NCBI GenBank assembly: GCA_947447355.1 | Contig: CANFJF010000003.1 | Location: forward strand, 1 to 64,000 | DNA length: 64,000 bases | Direction of reading: 5' to 3' | Source: Comamonadaceae bacterium | Lineage (GTDB): Bacteria > Pseudomonadota > Gammaproteobacteria > Burkholderiales > Burkholderiaceae_C | Shown here: positions 9,294 through 17,415 of the stretch, one piece after another | How the letters are laid out: every line of letters starts with the position of its first letter | Numbering within the stretch: position 1 is the stretch's first letter | Position numbers and translations under genes: made by a program | The notes under the pieces: generated by a model | What the model was told of the DNA's origin: nothing | The model's input: the letters and a program-made list of their open reading frames with translations, nothing else | Databases searched by the model: none

Positions 9294-9515
9294 GAATGAC
9301 TCCGGCCGGAGTGAAACCAATGACCGCACAGCATCTCCGGCCAAAAGCAGGTGAAGCTTGAAGGCTGTGCAGTCAAAGGTCTCGCCAAGTCGTTTTCTTT
9401 CCAACCGTTTGCGCCATGTCGACCTTTCTAAAAGGCCCAACAAGTCTGTTGACGCAAACCCTTCTCGCGCTTTGCTTTTGAGCAAATCGGAAGTCAGCTA
9501 CTCCCCAATGACAAG
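9294..9515 (-). promoter_or_regulatory. yybP-ykoY manganese riboswitch with RBS-sequestering hairpin
   Basis: The minus strand carries the two conserved halves of the yybP-ykoY aptamer: GGGGAGTAGCTGACTTCC starting at 9506, and GGCGAGACCTTTGA at 9386-9373. Between them is a long arm closed by GTTTGCG/CGCAAAC. Downstream, GGCCGGAG (9342-9335) can pair with CTCCGGCC (9311-9304), and the CTCC can alternatively pair with the GGAG ribosome-binding site. There is no U-tract, so translational rather than transcriptional control is inferred. The family senses Mn2+ and activates exporter genes. Confidence 0.88.
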
Positions 9516-9581
9516 GCGCGATTGTAACCAACACCCAATTTTCGAAGGCGTAATCACTCAACAGCGCTCTCTGCACCTTTT

Positions 9582-9597
9582 AGGCTTAAATCTTGCT
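9582..9597 (+). promoter_or_regulatory. candidate sigma-54 promoter of amtB
   Basis: AGGCTTAAATCTTGCT has GG (9583-9584) and GC (9595-9596) separated by ten bases, with the TTGC core of the -12 element intact. The -24 element is weaker (AGGCTT against TGGCAC). Ammonium transporter genes are commonly NtrC/sigma-54 dependent, which fits. No clear NtrC dimer site was identified upstream. Confidence 0.5.
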
Positions 9598-9602
9598 TAT
9601 GT

Positions 9603-9640
9603 TTGGTGCGTTTCTCCGGGATAGCCAAAAAACGCACCAA
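9603..9640 (+). promoter_or_regulatory. 11-bp perfect inverted repeat in the amtB leader
   Basis: TTGGTGCGTTT (9603-9613) and AAACGCACCAA (9630-9640) are perfect inverted repeats around a 16-base loop. They fall at or just after the expected start of the sigma-54 transcript and about 15 bases before the AAGGA ribosome-binding site. No U-run follows, so it is not a classic terminator. It may be a leader stem-loop or an operator. Confidence 0.55.
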
Positions 9641-9669
9641 TATAAAACAATTTATAAGGAAATGACCTC

Positions 9670-10872
9670 ATGGAAGCACTAAAACAGGGCTCTGATGCGC
9701 TGTTCATCTTGCTGGGCGGCATCATGGTGCTCGCCATGCACGCCGGTTTTGCTTTTTTAGAACTCGGAACCGTTCGCAAAAAGAACCAGGTTAACGCCTT
9801 GGTCAAGATTTTGGTGGACTTCTCGATTTCAACTGTCGTCTATTTCGTCATCGGCTACAGCGTGGCATATGGCACGCACTTTTTTGTGGGTGCGGAGCAG
9901 CTAGCGGCCAAAAACGGCTACGAGCTGGTTCGCTTCTTCTTTTTGCTCACGTTTGCCGCCGCCATTCCAGCCATCATCTCCGGCGGGATCGCGGAACGAG
10001 CTCGTTTTTACCCGCAACTCATCGCCACCGCCGTGATCGTGGGCCTGATTTATCCCTTTTTTGAAGGCATTGTCTGGAACAACCATTTCGGCGTGCAAGC
10101 ATGGATCAAGGCCCTGACGGGCGAGGAATTTCACGATTTTGCCGGCTCTGTGGTGGTCCACGCCATGGGCGGCTGGTTGGCTTTACCTGCGGTTATTTTG
10201 TTAGGCGCACGCAGAAATCGTTATCGCAAGGATGGCGCGGTCTCAGCGCATCCTCCTTCGAACATTCCCTTTCTGGCGCTTGGCGCCTGGATTTTGACGG
10301 TCGGCTGGTTTGGCTTCAACGTCATGAGCGCACAGACGATCGACAAGATCTCGGGCCTAGTGGCCGTGAATTCGTTGATGGCGATGGTTGGCGGCACGCT
10401 AGCTGCGCTGGCTCTCGGGAAGAACGACCCGGGCTTTGTCCACAACGGACCACTCGCCGGCTTGGTTGCCGTTTGTGCTGGATCAGACCTGATGCACCCG
10501 TTAGGCGCATTGGTGGTCGGCGCTATCGCTGGCGCCATGTTTGTCATCATGTTCACGTTGACGCAAAACAAGTGGAAGATTGACGATGTCCTCGGCGTTT
10601 GGCCTTTGCACGGCCTTTGTGGCGCTTGGGGTGGTTTGGCTGCAGGCATATTTGGCCTGAAAGAAATGGGGGGCTTAGGTGGTGTCAATTTTATCGCGCA
10701 GCTTATCGGCACAGCCATGGGCGTGTCATGGGCACTCGTTGGTGGTTTTGTGGTTTATGGAGTGATCAAGGCCGTCATGGGGCTGCGCCTGAGTCAGGAA
10801 GAAGAATATGAAGGCGCTGATTTGTCCATCCACAGGACCGGCTCGACGCCTGAGCGTGAGGTGAACTGGTAG
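9670..10872 (+). CDS. amtB: ammonium transporter
   Basis: A 400-residue Amt/Rh-family channel with eleven expected membrane helices. The pore twin-histidine pair is visible at His164 (SVVVHAMGG) and His314 (WPLHGLCGAWGG), and the signature DFAGSVVVH is intact. It carries ammonium/ammonia across the inner membrane for assimilation. It lacks the cleavable N-terminal signal peptide present in E. coli AmtB and starts directly at the first helix. No glnK (PII) gene is next to it. Start ATG at 9670 with AAGGA about ten bases upstream. Confidence 0.96.
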   Translation: MEALKQGSDALFILLGGIMVLAMHAGFAFLELGTVRKKNQVNALVKILVDFSISTVVYFVIGYSVAYGTHFFVGAEQLAAKNGYELVRFFFLLTFAAAIPAIISGGIAERARFYPQLIATAVIVGLIYPFFEGIVWNNHFGVQAWIKALTGEEFHDFAGSVVVHAMGGWLALPAVILLGARRNRYRKDGAVSAHPPSNIPFLALGAWILTVGWFGFNVMSAQTIDKISGLVAVNSLMAMVGGTLAALALGKNDPGFVHNGPLAGLVAVCAGSDLMHPLGALVVGAIAGAMFVIMFTLTQNKWKIDDVLGVWPLHGLCGAWGGLAAGIFGLKEMGGLGGVNFIAQLIGTAMGVSWALVGGFVVYGVIKAVMGLRLSQEEEYEGADLSIHRTGSTPEREVNW

Positions 10873-11010
10873 GCATGTCAGAGCAACCTTTTGCTTCGCG
10901 GGTATTAAAGTTGCGCAGACACCCAACCAGATAATGCTCGCTTTGAAACTCCGCAACAATCAAACTGACGGGGCTGAAATCTCCATCTTCATGATTTATT
11001 AAAATTTTTA

Positions 11011-11172
11011 TTGAATTTCACCAAACTGACGCATAATGCGCGGGTGTGGGTGAAATCATCTGCATTAGTTAGGTGATCGGTCAGTTTCGCGCGCTACAGC
11101 TGTACGTTTTAAGATTTGTTGTGCTTTCGGGACCCCATCGCTTTTGTTATTGTGTTTTAGAGGAGTCCCTCA
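11011..11172 (+). promoter_or_regulatory. putative promoter and long leader of the RRM gene
   Basis: TTGAAT at 11011 and CATAAT at 11032 form a possible promoter with a short 15-base spacer, embedded in AT-rich DNA. The roughly 130 bases to the ATG contain no reading frame. Long leaders of this kind are typical of cold-inducible RNA-binding protein mRNAs. The ribosome-binding site AGAGGAG lies at about 11159-11165. The rest of the 300-base gap after amtB shows nothing else recognisable. Confidence 0.4.
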
Positions 11173-11610
11173 ATGGGCAACAAACTATACGTAGGCAACC
11201 TGCCTTACTCAGTGCGTGACGAAGATCTGCAACAGTCTTTCGGTCAGTTCGGCTCTGTCACCAGCGCCAAAGTCATGATGGAACGCGACACCGGTCGCTC
11301 CAAAGGTTTTGGCTTTGTCGAAATGGGCAGCGACGCTGAAGCTCAATCAGCGATTAACGGCATGAACGGTCAACCTTTGGGCGGCCGCAGTGTTGTCGTT
11401 AACGAAGCTCGTCCAATGGAAGCACGTCCACCGCGCACAGGTGGCGGCGGCTTCGGCGGTGGCGATCGTTCCGGCGGCGGCGGGTACGGCGGCGGCGGTG
11501 GCGATCGTTCAGGCGGCGGCGGGTACGGCGGTGGCGGTGGCGGTGGCGGTGGCCGTTCAGGCGGTGGCGGCTACGGTGGTGGTGGTGGCGGTGGACGCGG
11601 CGGCTACTAA
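11173..11610 (+). CDS. RRM-type glycine-rich RNA-binding protein
   Basis: A 145-residue protein with one RNA recognition motif: RNP2 KLYVGNL at residues 4-10 and RNP1 SKGFGFVEM at 43-51. A C-terminal tail from about residue 89 is almost entirely glycine with interspersed Tyr, Arg and Ser, in repeats of the type SGGGGYGGGGGDR. Such proteins bind RNA in the cytoplasm and are often cold-induced, acting like RNA chaperones. The tail coding DNA is a GGC/GGT-rich low-complexity tract and may vary in length between strains. It is monocistronic with its own terminator. Confidence 0.95.
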   Translation: MGNKLYVGNLPYSVRDEDLQQSFGQFGSVTSAKVMMERDTGRSKGFGFVEMGSDAEAQSAINGMNGQPLGGRSVVVNEARPMEARPPRTGGGGFGGGDRSGGGGYGGGGGDRSGGGGYGGGGGGGGGRSGGGGYGGGGGGGRGGY

Positions 11611-11670
11611 GCCTTCGTCCTTGCAGTTAGCTCGCGCTAACATCTTCAGTTTCTAGCTGAAGACCTGCTT

Positions 11671-11708
11671 AAAAAAGGCTCTGAAACTTAGGTTTTGGAG
11701 CCTTTATG
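11671..11708 (+). terminator. rho-independent terminator of the RRM gene
   Basis: AAAAAAGGCTC (11671-11681) pairs with GAGCCTTTAT (11698-11707). A smaller hairpin CTTCAG-TTTCTAG-CTGAAG (11644-11662) precedes it. It lies about 60 bases after the stop codon. Confidence 0.75.
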
Positions 11709-11781
11709 CGTTTCTGATGTCTAAAACCTGATATCCAATCTGTGCATAGCATTGCGCAGAGACCGTTATGTCAGGGCCGCC

Positions 11782-12483
11782 TTACCGAGATGACTTTATC
11801 GGCGCGGAACCCGCTGCGGTCCTTGTCACTAAGCGGCCTTTGACGCGGCCTTTAAGGTCTGCCACCTGATCCAGGTTGCTGTAGGCAAACGTATCGCCAC
11901 TGAACTCATCTGAACCACGCTTCAGCACCACTGGCAGGTGAGATTTGACGCGATCTTCGTTCATGAAAACATGTAAAAACTCGCCTCTGAATTCGAGGCG
12001 CGGCAACCAGCTTCCATCTGAATTTTGTATCGGTTCACGAACCACCACGGCATTACCGATGAGCTGTACTTCAGAGCCAGCGTCATTGCTCAGAGCGCGA
12101 TTCGCTGTGGCGGTAGTGAGTCGCCCCTCCGGGCTGGTTGATCGCATTCGCGCTTGATCGATTTCCAGGATTTCGGTGTCCTGAAAATGGCGCGCCTCAG
12201 TCCCAAATATTTCTGTTTTCAAGCGCCCGGTGTCATCAAAGGTCTTTACAGTGGCTCGACGCATGAAATAGTCAATCTCATGATTAACAGGTCGTGCAGC
12301 CTCCGCCTCGTACGCTGCAGGCGTGTTACGCACCAGCCAATAGGTGCCGACCGCTAGCAGAGCCATCATTGCCAGCGGCAAGTAGAGGGACAACCGCTCC
12401 CATAGTCCTGAAAAGCTCTGCCCGCAGGATTTGAGTATGCGCAGCATGCGGGCCATCCCCGTCACTGATGGCGGAGACATCAT
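11782..12483 (-). CDS. lptC: LPS export periplasmic protein LptC
   Basis: About 233 residues, with an N-terminal cytoplasmic stretch, one membrane anchor (LPLAMMALLAVGTYWLV, about residues 36-52) and a periplasmic beta-jellyroll domain containing DYFMRRATVKTFD and GRLKTEIFGTEARHF. LptC belongs to the LptBFGC transporter that passes LPS to LptA. The ATG at 12483 overlaps the kdsC stop (ATGA). An internal ATG (MLRILKSC) is an alternative start. Unlike many betaproteobacteria, lptA and lptB do not follow; the next gene is the opposing RRM gene. Confidence 0.9.
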   Translation of the reverse strand: MMSPPSVTGMARMLRILKSCGQSFSGLWERLSLYLPLAMMALLAVGTYWLVRNTPAAYEAEAARPVNHEIDYFMRRATVKTFDDTGRLKTEIFGTEARHFQDTEILEIDQARMRSTSPEGRLTTATANRALSNDAGSEVQLIGNAVVVREPIQNSDGSWLPRLEFRGEFLHVFMNEDRVKSHLPVVLKRGSDEFSGDTFAYSNLDQVADLKGRVKGRLVTRTAAGSAPIKSSR

Positions 12484-13094
12484 GTGCCGTAATCCGCCAA
12501 TAAATTGGCGTAGCAACCGCTGGCTACCAGTAACAAATCACAGAATTCACGTGCTGCGCCATAACCACCCGTGGCTTCAGTGACGTGATGCGCCACAGCC
12601 TTGACTTCAACGTGCGCGTTGGCCGGCGCGCAACTAAAAGCGGCCCGGCGCAGCACCGCCAAGTCGGGCCAATCATCGCCCATGGCGGCTGATTCAGACC
12701 AATCACAACCCAACGTTTTGAGCGTCAGCTCAGCAGCCGGGCGTTTGTCTTCTGTCCCAAAGTGCGCATGAATGATACCCAGCGCTTGCAAGCGGGCCCG
12801 CAGCACCACGCTGTCCCGGCCCGTGATAACAACGGGCGTGATGCCCACTTTTTGCAGTAGCTTGAGACCTTGACCGTCCAGCGTACTGAAGCGTTTCAGC
12901 GTCTCCCCGGCCGCATACAGCTGACCAGGTGTTTCAGTGATCTGCTGCTGACCGTATTCGCTGAAGTACAGACCACCGTCAGTGAGAACGCCGTCGACAT
13001 CGAAAAACGCCACTTTGATGCCCTGCGCACGCAACAACAATTCGGGGGCAAAGTTCAGTGCGGGGACCAAGGCAGGAAGACTAGCCATAATCAT
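12480..13094 (-). CDS. kdsC: 3-deoxy-D-manno-octulosonate 8-phosphate phosphatase
   Basis: A HAD-family phosphatase of 204 residues with the nucleophile motif FFDVDGVLTDGG near residues 30-41, VITGRDS (motif II) and GDDWPDLAVL (motif IV). It hydrolyses KDO 8-phosphate to KDO for lipid A core synthesis. The ATG at 13094 overlaps the kdsD stop (TGATG), and its own stop overlaps the lptC start, so kdsD-kdsC-lptC is a tightly coupled operon. Confidence 0.95.
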   Translation of the reverse strand: MIMASLPALVPALNFAPELLLRAQGIKVAFFDVDGVLTDGGLYFSEYGQQQITETPGQLYAAGETLKRFSTLDGQGLKLLQKVGITPVVITGRDSVVLRARLQALGIIHAHFGTEDKRPAAELTLKTLGCDWSESAAMGDDWPDLAVLRRAAFSCAPANAHVEVKAVAHHVTEATGGYGAAREFCDLLLVASGCYANLLADYGT

Positions 13095-14086
13095 CAAATC
13101 ACCTTCGCCCGCATCAAGTCATTGGTATTGAGCGCGCCGCACAAGCGGCCTGCTTCGTCGACCACAAGCACACTGGTGATCTGGTGTTCCTCCATCAAGG
13201 CAACCGCTTCCACCGCCAGCGCGCTAGACACCAGGTGACGCGGATTGGTATGCATCACCTCGGCCGCAGACATGGCGCGGAGATCAGCGCCTTTTTCGAT
13301 CAGTCGCCGCAGGTCGCCGTCCGTGAAAATACCCAGCACCCGCTGCTGCGCATCCACCACTGCAGAAGCGCCCAAGCCCTTGGCGCTCATCTCGCGCATG
13401 AGCTCACTGAGACTGGCTTCGGGTCGCACCGAGGGCACGGCATCGCCACTGCGCATGACATCGGCCACATGCGTGAGCAGTTTGCGGCCCAATGAACCAC
13501 CCGGGTGTGACCGCGCAAAGTCTTCAGGCTTGAAGCCACGGGCGTCCAGCAACGCAACGGCGAGTGCATCGCCCATGGCCAACTGCGCCGTGGTGCTCGC
13601 GGTGGGCGCTAAATTTAGCGGACACGCCTCCTGGGTAACGCTGCTGTCGAGCACGACATCAGCGTGCAGAGCCAATGCCGACTGCACACCACCCGTTAGC
13701 GCGATCACCCGCACTTGCAAGCGCCTGAGTGTCGGCAATATAACGGTGAGTTCTTCGCTTTCACCGCTGTTGGAAATAGCCAGCACGACATCGACAGCAG
13801 TGATCATGCCGAGATCGCCGTGGCTGGCCTCGCCGGGATGCACAAACATAGCTGGCGTACCGGTAGACGCCAGCGTCGCGGCGATCTTGCGCCCGATATG
13901 ACCGCTTTTGCCCATGCCCATCACCACCACGCGGCCATTGCATTGCAGAACTATCTCAACGGCGACGGAAAACTCTGGGCCGACGCGCGCAGCCATATTC
14001 AACACAGCCGCCGCCTCAATCTCAAAAGTCTTGCGGGCCAAGGCCACGGCTTGTGCCGGATCAAAGCCGGTGCGGTCAAAGTTCAT
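13094..14086 (-). CDS. kdsD: D-arabinose 5-phosphate isomerase
   Basis: A 330-residue enzyme with an N-terminal SIS sugar-isomerase domain (about 40-180, including MGMGKSGHIGRK and ISNSGESEE) and two C-terminal CBS domains (about 205-330). It converts ribulose 5-phosphate to arabinose 5-phosphate, the first step to KDO. It is the first gene of the kdsD-kdsC-lptC operon and diverges from the Kef antiporter gene; the region between them must hold both promoters. Confidence 0.95.
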   Translation of the reverse strand: MNFDRTGFDPAQAVALARKTFEIEAAAVLNMAARVGPEFSVAVEIVLQCNGRVVVMGMGKSGHIGRKIAATLASTGTPAMFVHPGEASHGDLGMITAVDVVLAISNSGESEELTVILPTLRRLQVRVIALTGGVQSALALHADVVLDSSVTQEACPLNLAPTASTTAQLAMGDALAVALLDARGFKPEDFARSHPGGSLGRKLLTHVADVMRSGDAVPSVRPEASLSELMREMSAKGLGASAVVDAQQRVLGIFTDGDLRRLIEKGADLRAMSAAEVMHTNPRHLVSSALAVEAVALMEEHQITSVLVVDEAGRLCGALNTNDLMRAKVI

Positions 14087-14205
14087 CCCTGCATTCTATC
14101 GAGACACCTTGCAACCGACGAGCTGTGAGCAGGCAAGGCAAACCTCTTTCTAGCCAAACTGCCCCAGTACCTGTTGGCAACACATCCATCGGCTACGATT
14201 CTTCA

Positions 14206-16200
14206 ATGACCGGGCTCGAACTCACGCTCTTTTACCTGTTGGCGGCCGTGCTCGGCGTGGTGGCTTGCCGCTTGCTCAAACTGCCCCCGATGTTGGGTTA
14301 CTTGACAGCAGGCGTGGCCATTGGTCCCAACGCTTTAGGCTTGGCGCAAGACGCAGCGGGCATCCGACATTTGGGTGAGTTTGGTGTGGTCTTCCTGATG
14401 TTCGTGATTGGGCTGGAGTTCAACCTGCCCAAACTGCGCTCCATGCGCCGTCATGTGTTTAGTCTGGGTCTGTACCAAGTGGTACTGACCATGCTGCTGG
14501 TCATGGCGGTCTCTTGGCTGTTGACCCTTGCAGCGCCGGTCTGGTGGAAGATGAATTGGCAAGCGGCGCTGGCCTTGTCTGGCGCGGTGGCGATGAGCAG
14601 CACAGCGCTGGTCGTGAAGCTGTTGTCAGAGCGGCTGGAGTTGGAGTCTGAGCACGGCAAGCGCGTGATGGGCATCTTGCTGTTTCAGGATTTGGCGGTA
14701 GTCCCGCTGCTGGTGTTGATCCCGGCCTTGGGTTCTCCCCCTGAACAACTTTTTACCGAACTGGGTCTGGCCTTACTCAAAGCCTCGGTGCTGGTCGGGC
14801 TGCTGCTCATCGGAGGACAACGCGTCATGCGCTGGTGGCTGACGATAGTCGCCAGACGGAAAAGCGAAGAATTGTTCGTGCTCAACTTGCTGCTGGTCAC
14901 CTTGAGTCTGGCCTGGCTGACCGAATTGGCGGGTCTCAGTTTGGCGCTGGGGGCTTTCATTGCCGGTATGTTGATCTCAGAAACCGAATTCAAGCACCAG
15001 GTTGAAACCGATATCCGGCCGTTTCATGACGTCCTGCTCGGCTTGTTTTTCATCAGCATCGGCATGATGCTCGACTGGCATGAAGTCATTGCGCATTGGG
15101 CTCTGGTTCTTTTTCTACTGATAGTCCCTGTGCTCTTCAAGTTGGCGCTGGTGACTCTATTGGCCAAAGCGCTCGGCGCAACCAGCGGAGTAGCGCTACG
15201 CACCGGCTTGTACATCGCGCAGGCTGGCGAATTCGGGTTTGTATTGCTGACGCTGGCACAAGACAACCGTTTGGTCCCCACCAATTTACTCAACCCGATC
15301 CTTGCCGCCATGGTGTTGTCGATGCTGGCAACACCGTTCATCATCATGAGCAGCAACCGCATTGTCATGCGGTTGGTCAGCAGCGAATGGCTACAACAGT
15401 CACTGCAGATGACGAGCATTGCGCGCAAGGCGATCAACACCAGCCAACACGTCATCATTTGCGGATACGGTCGTTGCGGCCAGAACCTAGGGCGCATCCT
15501 TGACGCTGAAGGCATTCCCTATATCGCGCTTGACCTCGACCCTGACCGCGTCCGCAAGGCGGCGGCTGCAGGCCATTCCGTGGTGTTTGGTGATGCTGTC
15601 CGGCTGCAATCACTGATGGCCGCCGGCTTGGCGAGAGCCAGTGCGGTGGTCGTGACCTACCTCAACACCGCCAGTGCGATCAAGGTCTTGGCCAATACCC
15701 GCGAACACGCACCGGCCGTTCCCGTGATCGTTCGCACGGTCGATGATATCGATCTTGAAAAACTGCGCTCCGCAGGCGCCACAGAAGTCGTGCCTGAAGC
15801 GATTGAAGGCAGCCTGATGCTGGCGAGCCACGCCCTGGCATTGGTCGGTGTGCCAATGCGGCGTGTGATCCGCGTCGTGCAAGATCAGCGCGACGCCCGC
15901 TACGACTTATTGCGCGGCTATTTTCATGGTGCCGATGATGACTCTGTCAACGAGCTTGAGCAAGTCCGCCTGTCGACCGTTACCTTGCCGCAGGCTATCA
16001 AAGCCGGGGGCACTTCGCTAGGCACCCTATCACTAGTGACGGTCGGCGTGACGGTTGTTAGCCTGCGTCGCAGCAATGGTCAGGCAAAACAGATGCAGGA
16101 TGACACGCTGCTGGAAGGTGGTGATACGCTGGTACTGTCTGGCACGCCGGCTGCGCTGGCGCTTGCTGAAGAAAAACTGCTTCGAGGGCGAACCACATGA
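14206..16200 (+). CDS. Kef-type (CPA2) monovalent cation:proton antiporter
   Basis: 664 residues from the ATG at 14206 (MTGLELTLFYLLAAVLG); the frame is open further upstream but that stretch overlaps the kdsD promoter side and is not membrane-like. Residues 1-390 form a Na/H-exchanger membrane domain with GAVAMSSTALVVKLL. An RCK-N NAD-binding domain (HVIICGYGRCGQNLGRILD, about 410-530) and an RCK/TrkA-C domain follow. The family exports K+ or Na+ in exchange for H+ at the inner membrane. Its stop overlaps the ATG of the phosphatase gene downstream. Confidence 0.92.
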   Translation: MTGLELTLFYLLAAVLGVVACRLLKLPPMLGYLTAGVAIGPNALGLAQDAAGIRHLGEFGVVFLMFVIGLEFNLPKLRSMRRHVFSLGLYQVVLTMLLVMAVSWLLTLAAPVWWKMNWQAALALSGAVAMSSTALVVKLLSERLELESEHGKRVMGILLFQDLAVVPLLVLIPALGSPPEQLFTELGLALLKASVLVGLLLIGGQRVMRWWLTIVARRKSEELFVLNLLLVTLSLAWLTELAGLSLALGAFIAGMLISETEFKHQVETDIRPFHDVLLGLFFISIGMMLDWHEVIAHWALVLFLLIVPVLFKLALVTLLAKALGATSGVALRTGLYIAQAGEFGFVLLTLAQDNRLVPTNLLNPILAAMVLSMLATPFIIMSSNRIVMRLVSSEWLQQSLQMTSIARKAINTSQHVIICGYGRCGQNLGRILDAEGIPYIALDLDPDRVRKAAAAGHSVVFGDAVRLQSLMAAGLARASAVVVTYLNTASAIKVLANTREHAPAVPVIVRTVDDIDLEKLRSAGATEVVPEAIEGSLMLASHALALVGVPMRRVIRVVQDQRDARYDLLRGYFHGADDDSVNELEQVRLSTVTLPQAIKAGGTSLGTLSLVTVGVTVVSLRRSNGQAKQMQDDTLLEGGDTLVLSGTPAALALAEEKLLRGRTT

Positions 16201-16748
16201 GACGACGAACGGCTCTGGCCTTGCTCGCCAGCGCCCGCTGGTCATCGGCAAATTCCCAACACACCCAAAATATAACAACCCTGTTGCGCTCAGGCGCATG
16301 TGTTGTTCTGCTCCGGCATGCCGAAACCGATCCTGGTATTGGCGACCCGCCCAATTTCAAACTCAGCGATTGCAGCACCCAGCGCAACTTGAGCGAGTCT
16401 GGCCGCGAACAATCTCGCCGCATCGGCCATTGGTTTCACAAGCATGAACTGCTGGCGAGCGCTGTGCAATCGAGCGCTTGGTGTCGATGCCGCGACACCG
16501 CTGAACTCGCCTTCGGCCTCCACACGGTTTTGCCTGCGCTGAACTCGACCTTTAACAAAGACAATCTTCCGGAACCACAAACTCAAAGCCTGCGCACACG
16601 GCTCAAAAATGTGCCAATCGGCAAGTTTGAAATCTGGGTCACACATCAAGTCAACATCACAGCGCTCACCGGCGAATTCACCGCCATGGGCGAAGCCCTG
16701 ATTGTTCATGCCAACGGCGCGCTGTTGGCGCGCACACCCTTTTCATGA
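16197..16748 (+). CDS. histidine phosphatase family protein
   Basis: A 183-residue member of the phosphoglycerate-mutase-like superfamily: the catalytic motif LRHAET is at about residues 38-43 and a second histidine is in WVTHQVNITAL. The N-terminus (MRRRTALALLASARW) looks like a signal peptide, and homologues of this type are often exported. The middle glutamate/arginine region is short. Its ATG overlaps the antiporter stop, so the two are probably co-transcribed. The substrate is unknown. Confidence 0.85.
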   Translation: MRRRTALALLASARWSSANSQHTQNITTLLRSGACVVLLRHAETDPGIGDPPNFKLSDCSTQRNLSESGREQSRRIGHWFHKHELLASAVQSSAWCRCRDTAELAFGLHTVLPALNSTFNKDNLPEPQTQSLRTRLKNVPIGKFEIWVTHQVNITALTGEFTAMGEALIVHANGALLARTPFS

Positions 16749-16763
16749 TGTTTTACAAAATGA

Positions 16764-17360
16764 ATGCGCCTTATGTCTAATGCAAACTCACCCCAGCGCG
16801 ACGTCCTCACGCACCAAACCGTGAGCCAGTACCTGCGTGGCCACATCCGCACCGTGCCTGACTGGCCTGCGCCCGGTGTGCAGTTTCGCGACATCACACC
16901 GCTGCTGCAAAACCCGAAAGTGTTTCGCGTACTGATCGATGCTTTTGTGCACCGCTACATGGACCCGGCACTACGGCCTGACGTCGTGGCCGGGCTCGAT
17001 GCACGTGGCTTTATTTTAGGTGCCGTGATCGCATACGAGTTGAACGTTGGCTTTGTGCCGATCCGTAAAAAAGGCAAGCTTCCGTTCACCACGGTGCAAG
17101 AAACTTATGAACTCGAATACGGCAGCGCTACTGTTGAACTGCACACTGATGCCGTTCAGGCCGGGCAAAAAGTGTTGCTGATTGACGACCTGATCGCCAC
17201 TGGCGGCACCATGATGGCGGGGCGCAAGCTTCTTGAAAAACTTGGTGCGCACGTGATGGAGGGCGCTGCAATTGTTGACTTGCCAGAACTCGGCGGTTCT
17301 AACAAGTTACGCGCTTCGGGGCTGCCTCTTTTCACCTTGATTGATTTTTCTGGCCATTGA
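16764..17360 (+). CDS. apt: adenine phosphoribosyltransferase
   Basis: A type I phosphoribosyltransferase of 198 residues that salvages adenine to AMP using PRPP. Diagnostic features are [24 protein letters not shown] and the PRPP-binding loop [14 protein letters not shown]. Two in-frame ATGs lie at 16764 and 16773; the second (MSNANSPQ) also fits. It lies 15 bases after the phosphatase gene and converges on mnmE. Confidence 0.95.
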   Translation: MRLMSNANSPQRDVLTHQTVSQYLRGHIRTVPDWPAPGVQFRDITPLLQNPKVFRVLIDAFVHRYMDPALRPDVVAGLDARGFILGAVIAYELNVGFVPIRKKGKLPFTTVQETYELEYGSATVELHTDAVQAGQKVLLIDDLIATGGTMMAGRKLLEKLGAHVMEGAAIVDLPELGGSNKLRASGLPLFTLIDFSGH

Positions 17361-17415
17361 TGCCGGTGCTGAATCCGTCTATCCATTCTGGTCATGTCAA
17401 TCGAGTCTTCTGTAG

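Noticed and set aside
9291-9485. N-terminal extension of the GDT1-like frame
   Set aside because: The DNA is the manganese riboswitch; the family starts at the GTG at 9290.
11390-11656. Alanine/valine-rich frame inside the RRM gene
   Set aside because: It is the +1 shadow of the glycine-repeat codons (GGC/GGT) and has no similarity or start signal.
14053-14205. Upstream extension of the Kef antiporter
   Set aside because: It overlaps the divergent kdsD start and lacks membrane character; the ATG at 14206 begins the first helix.
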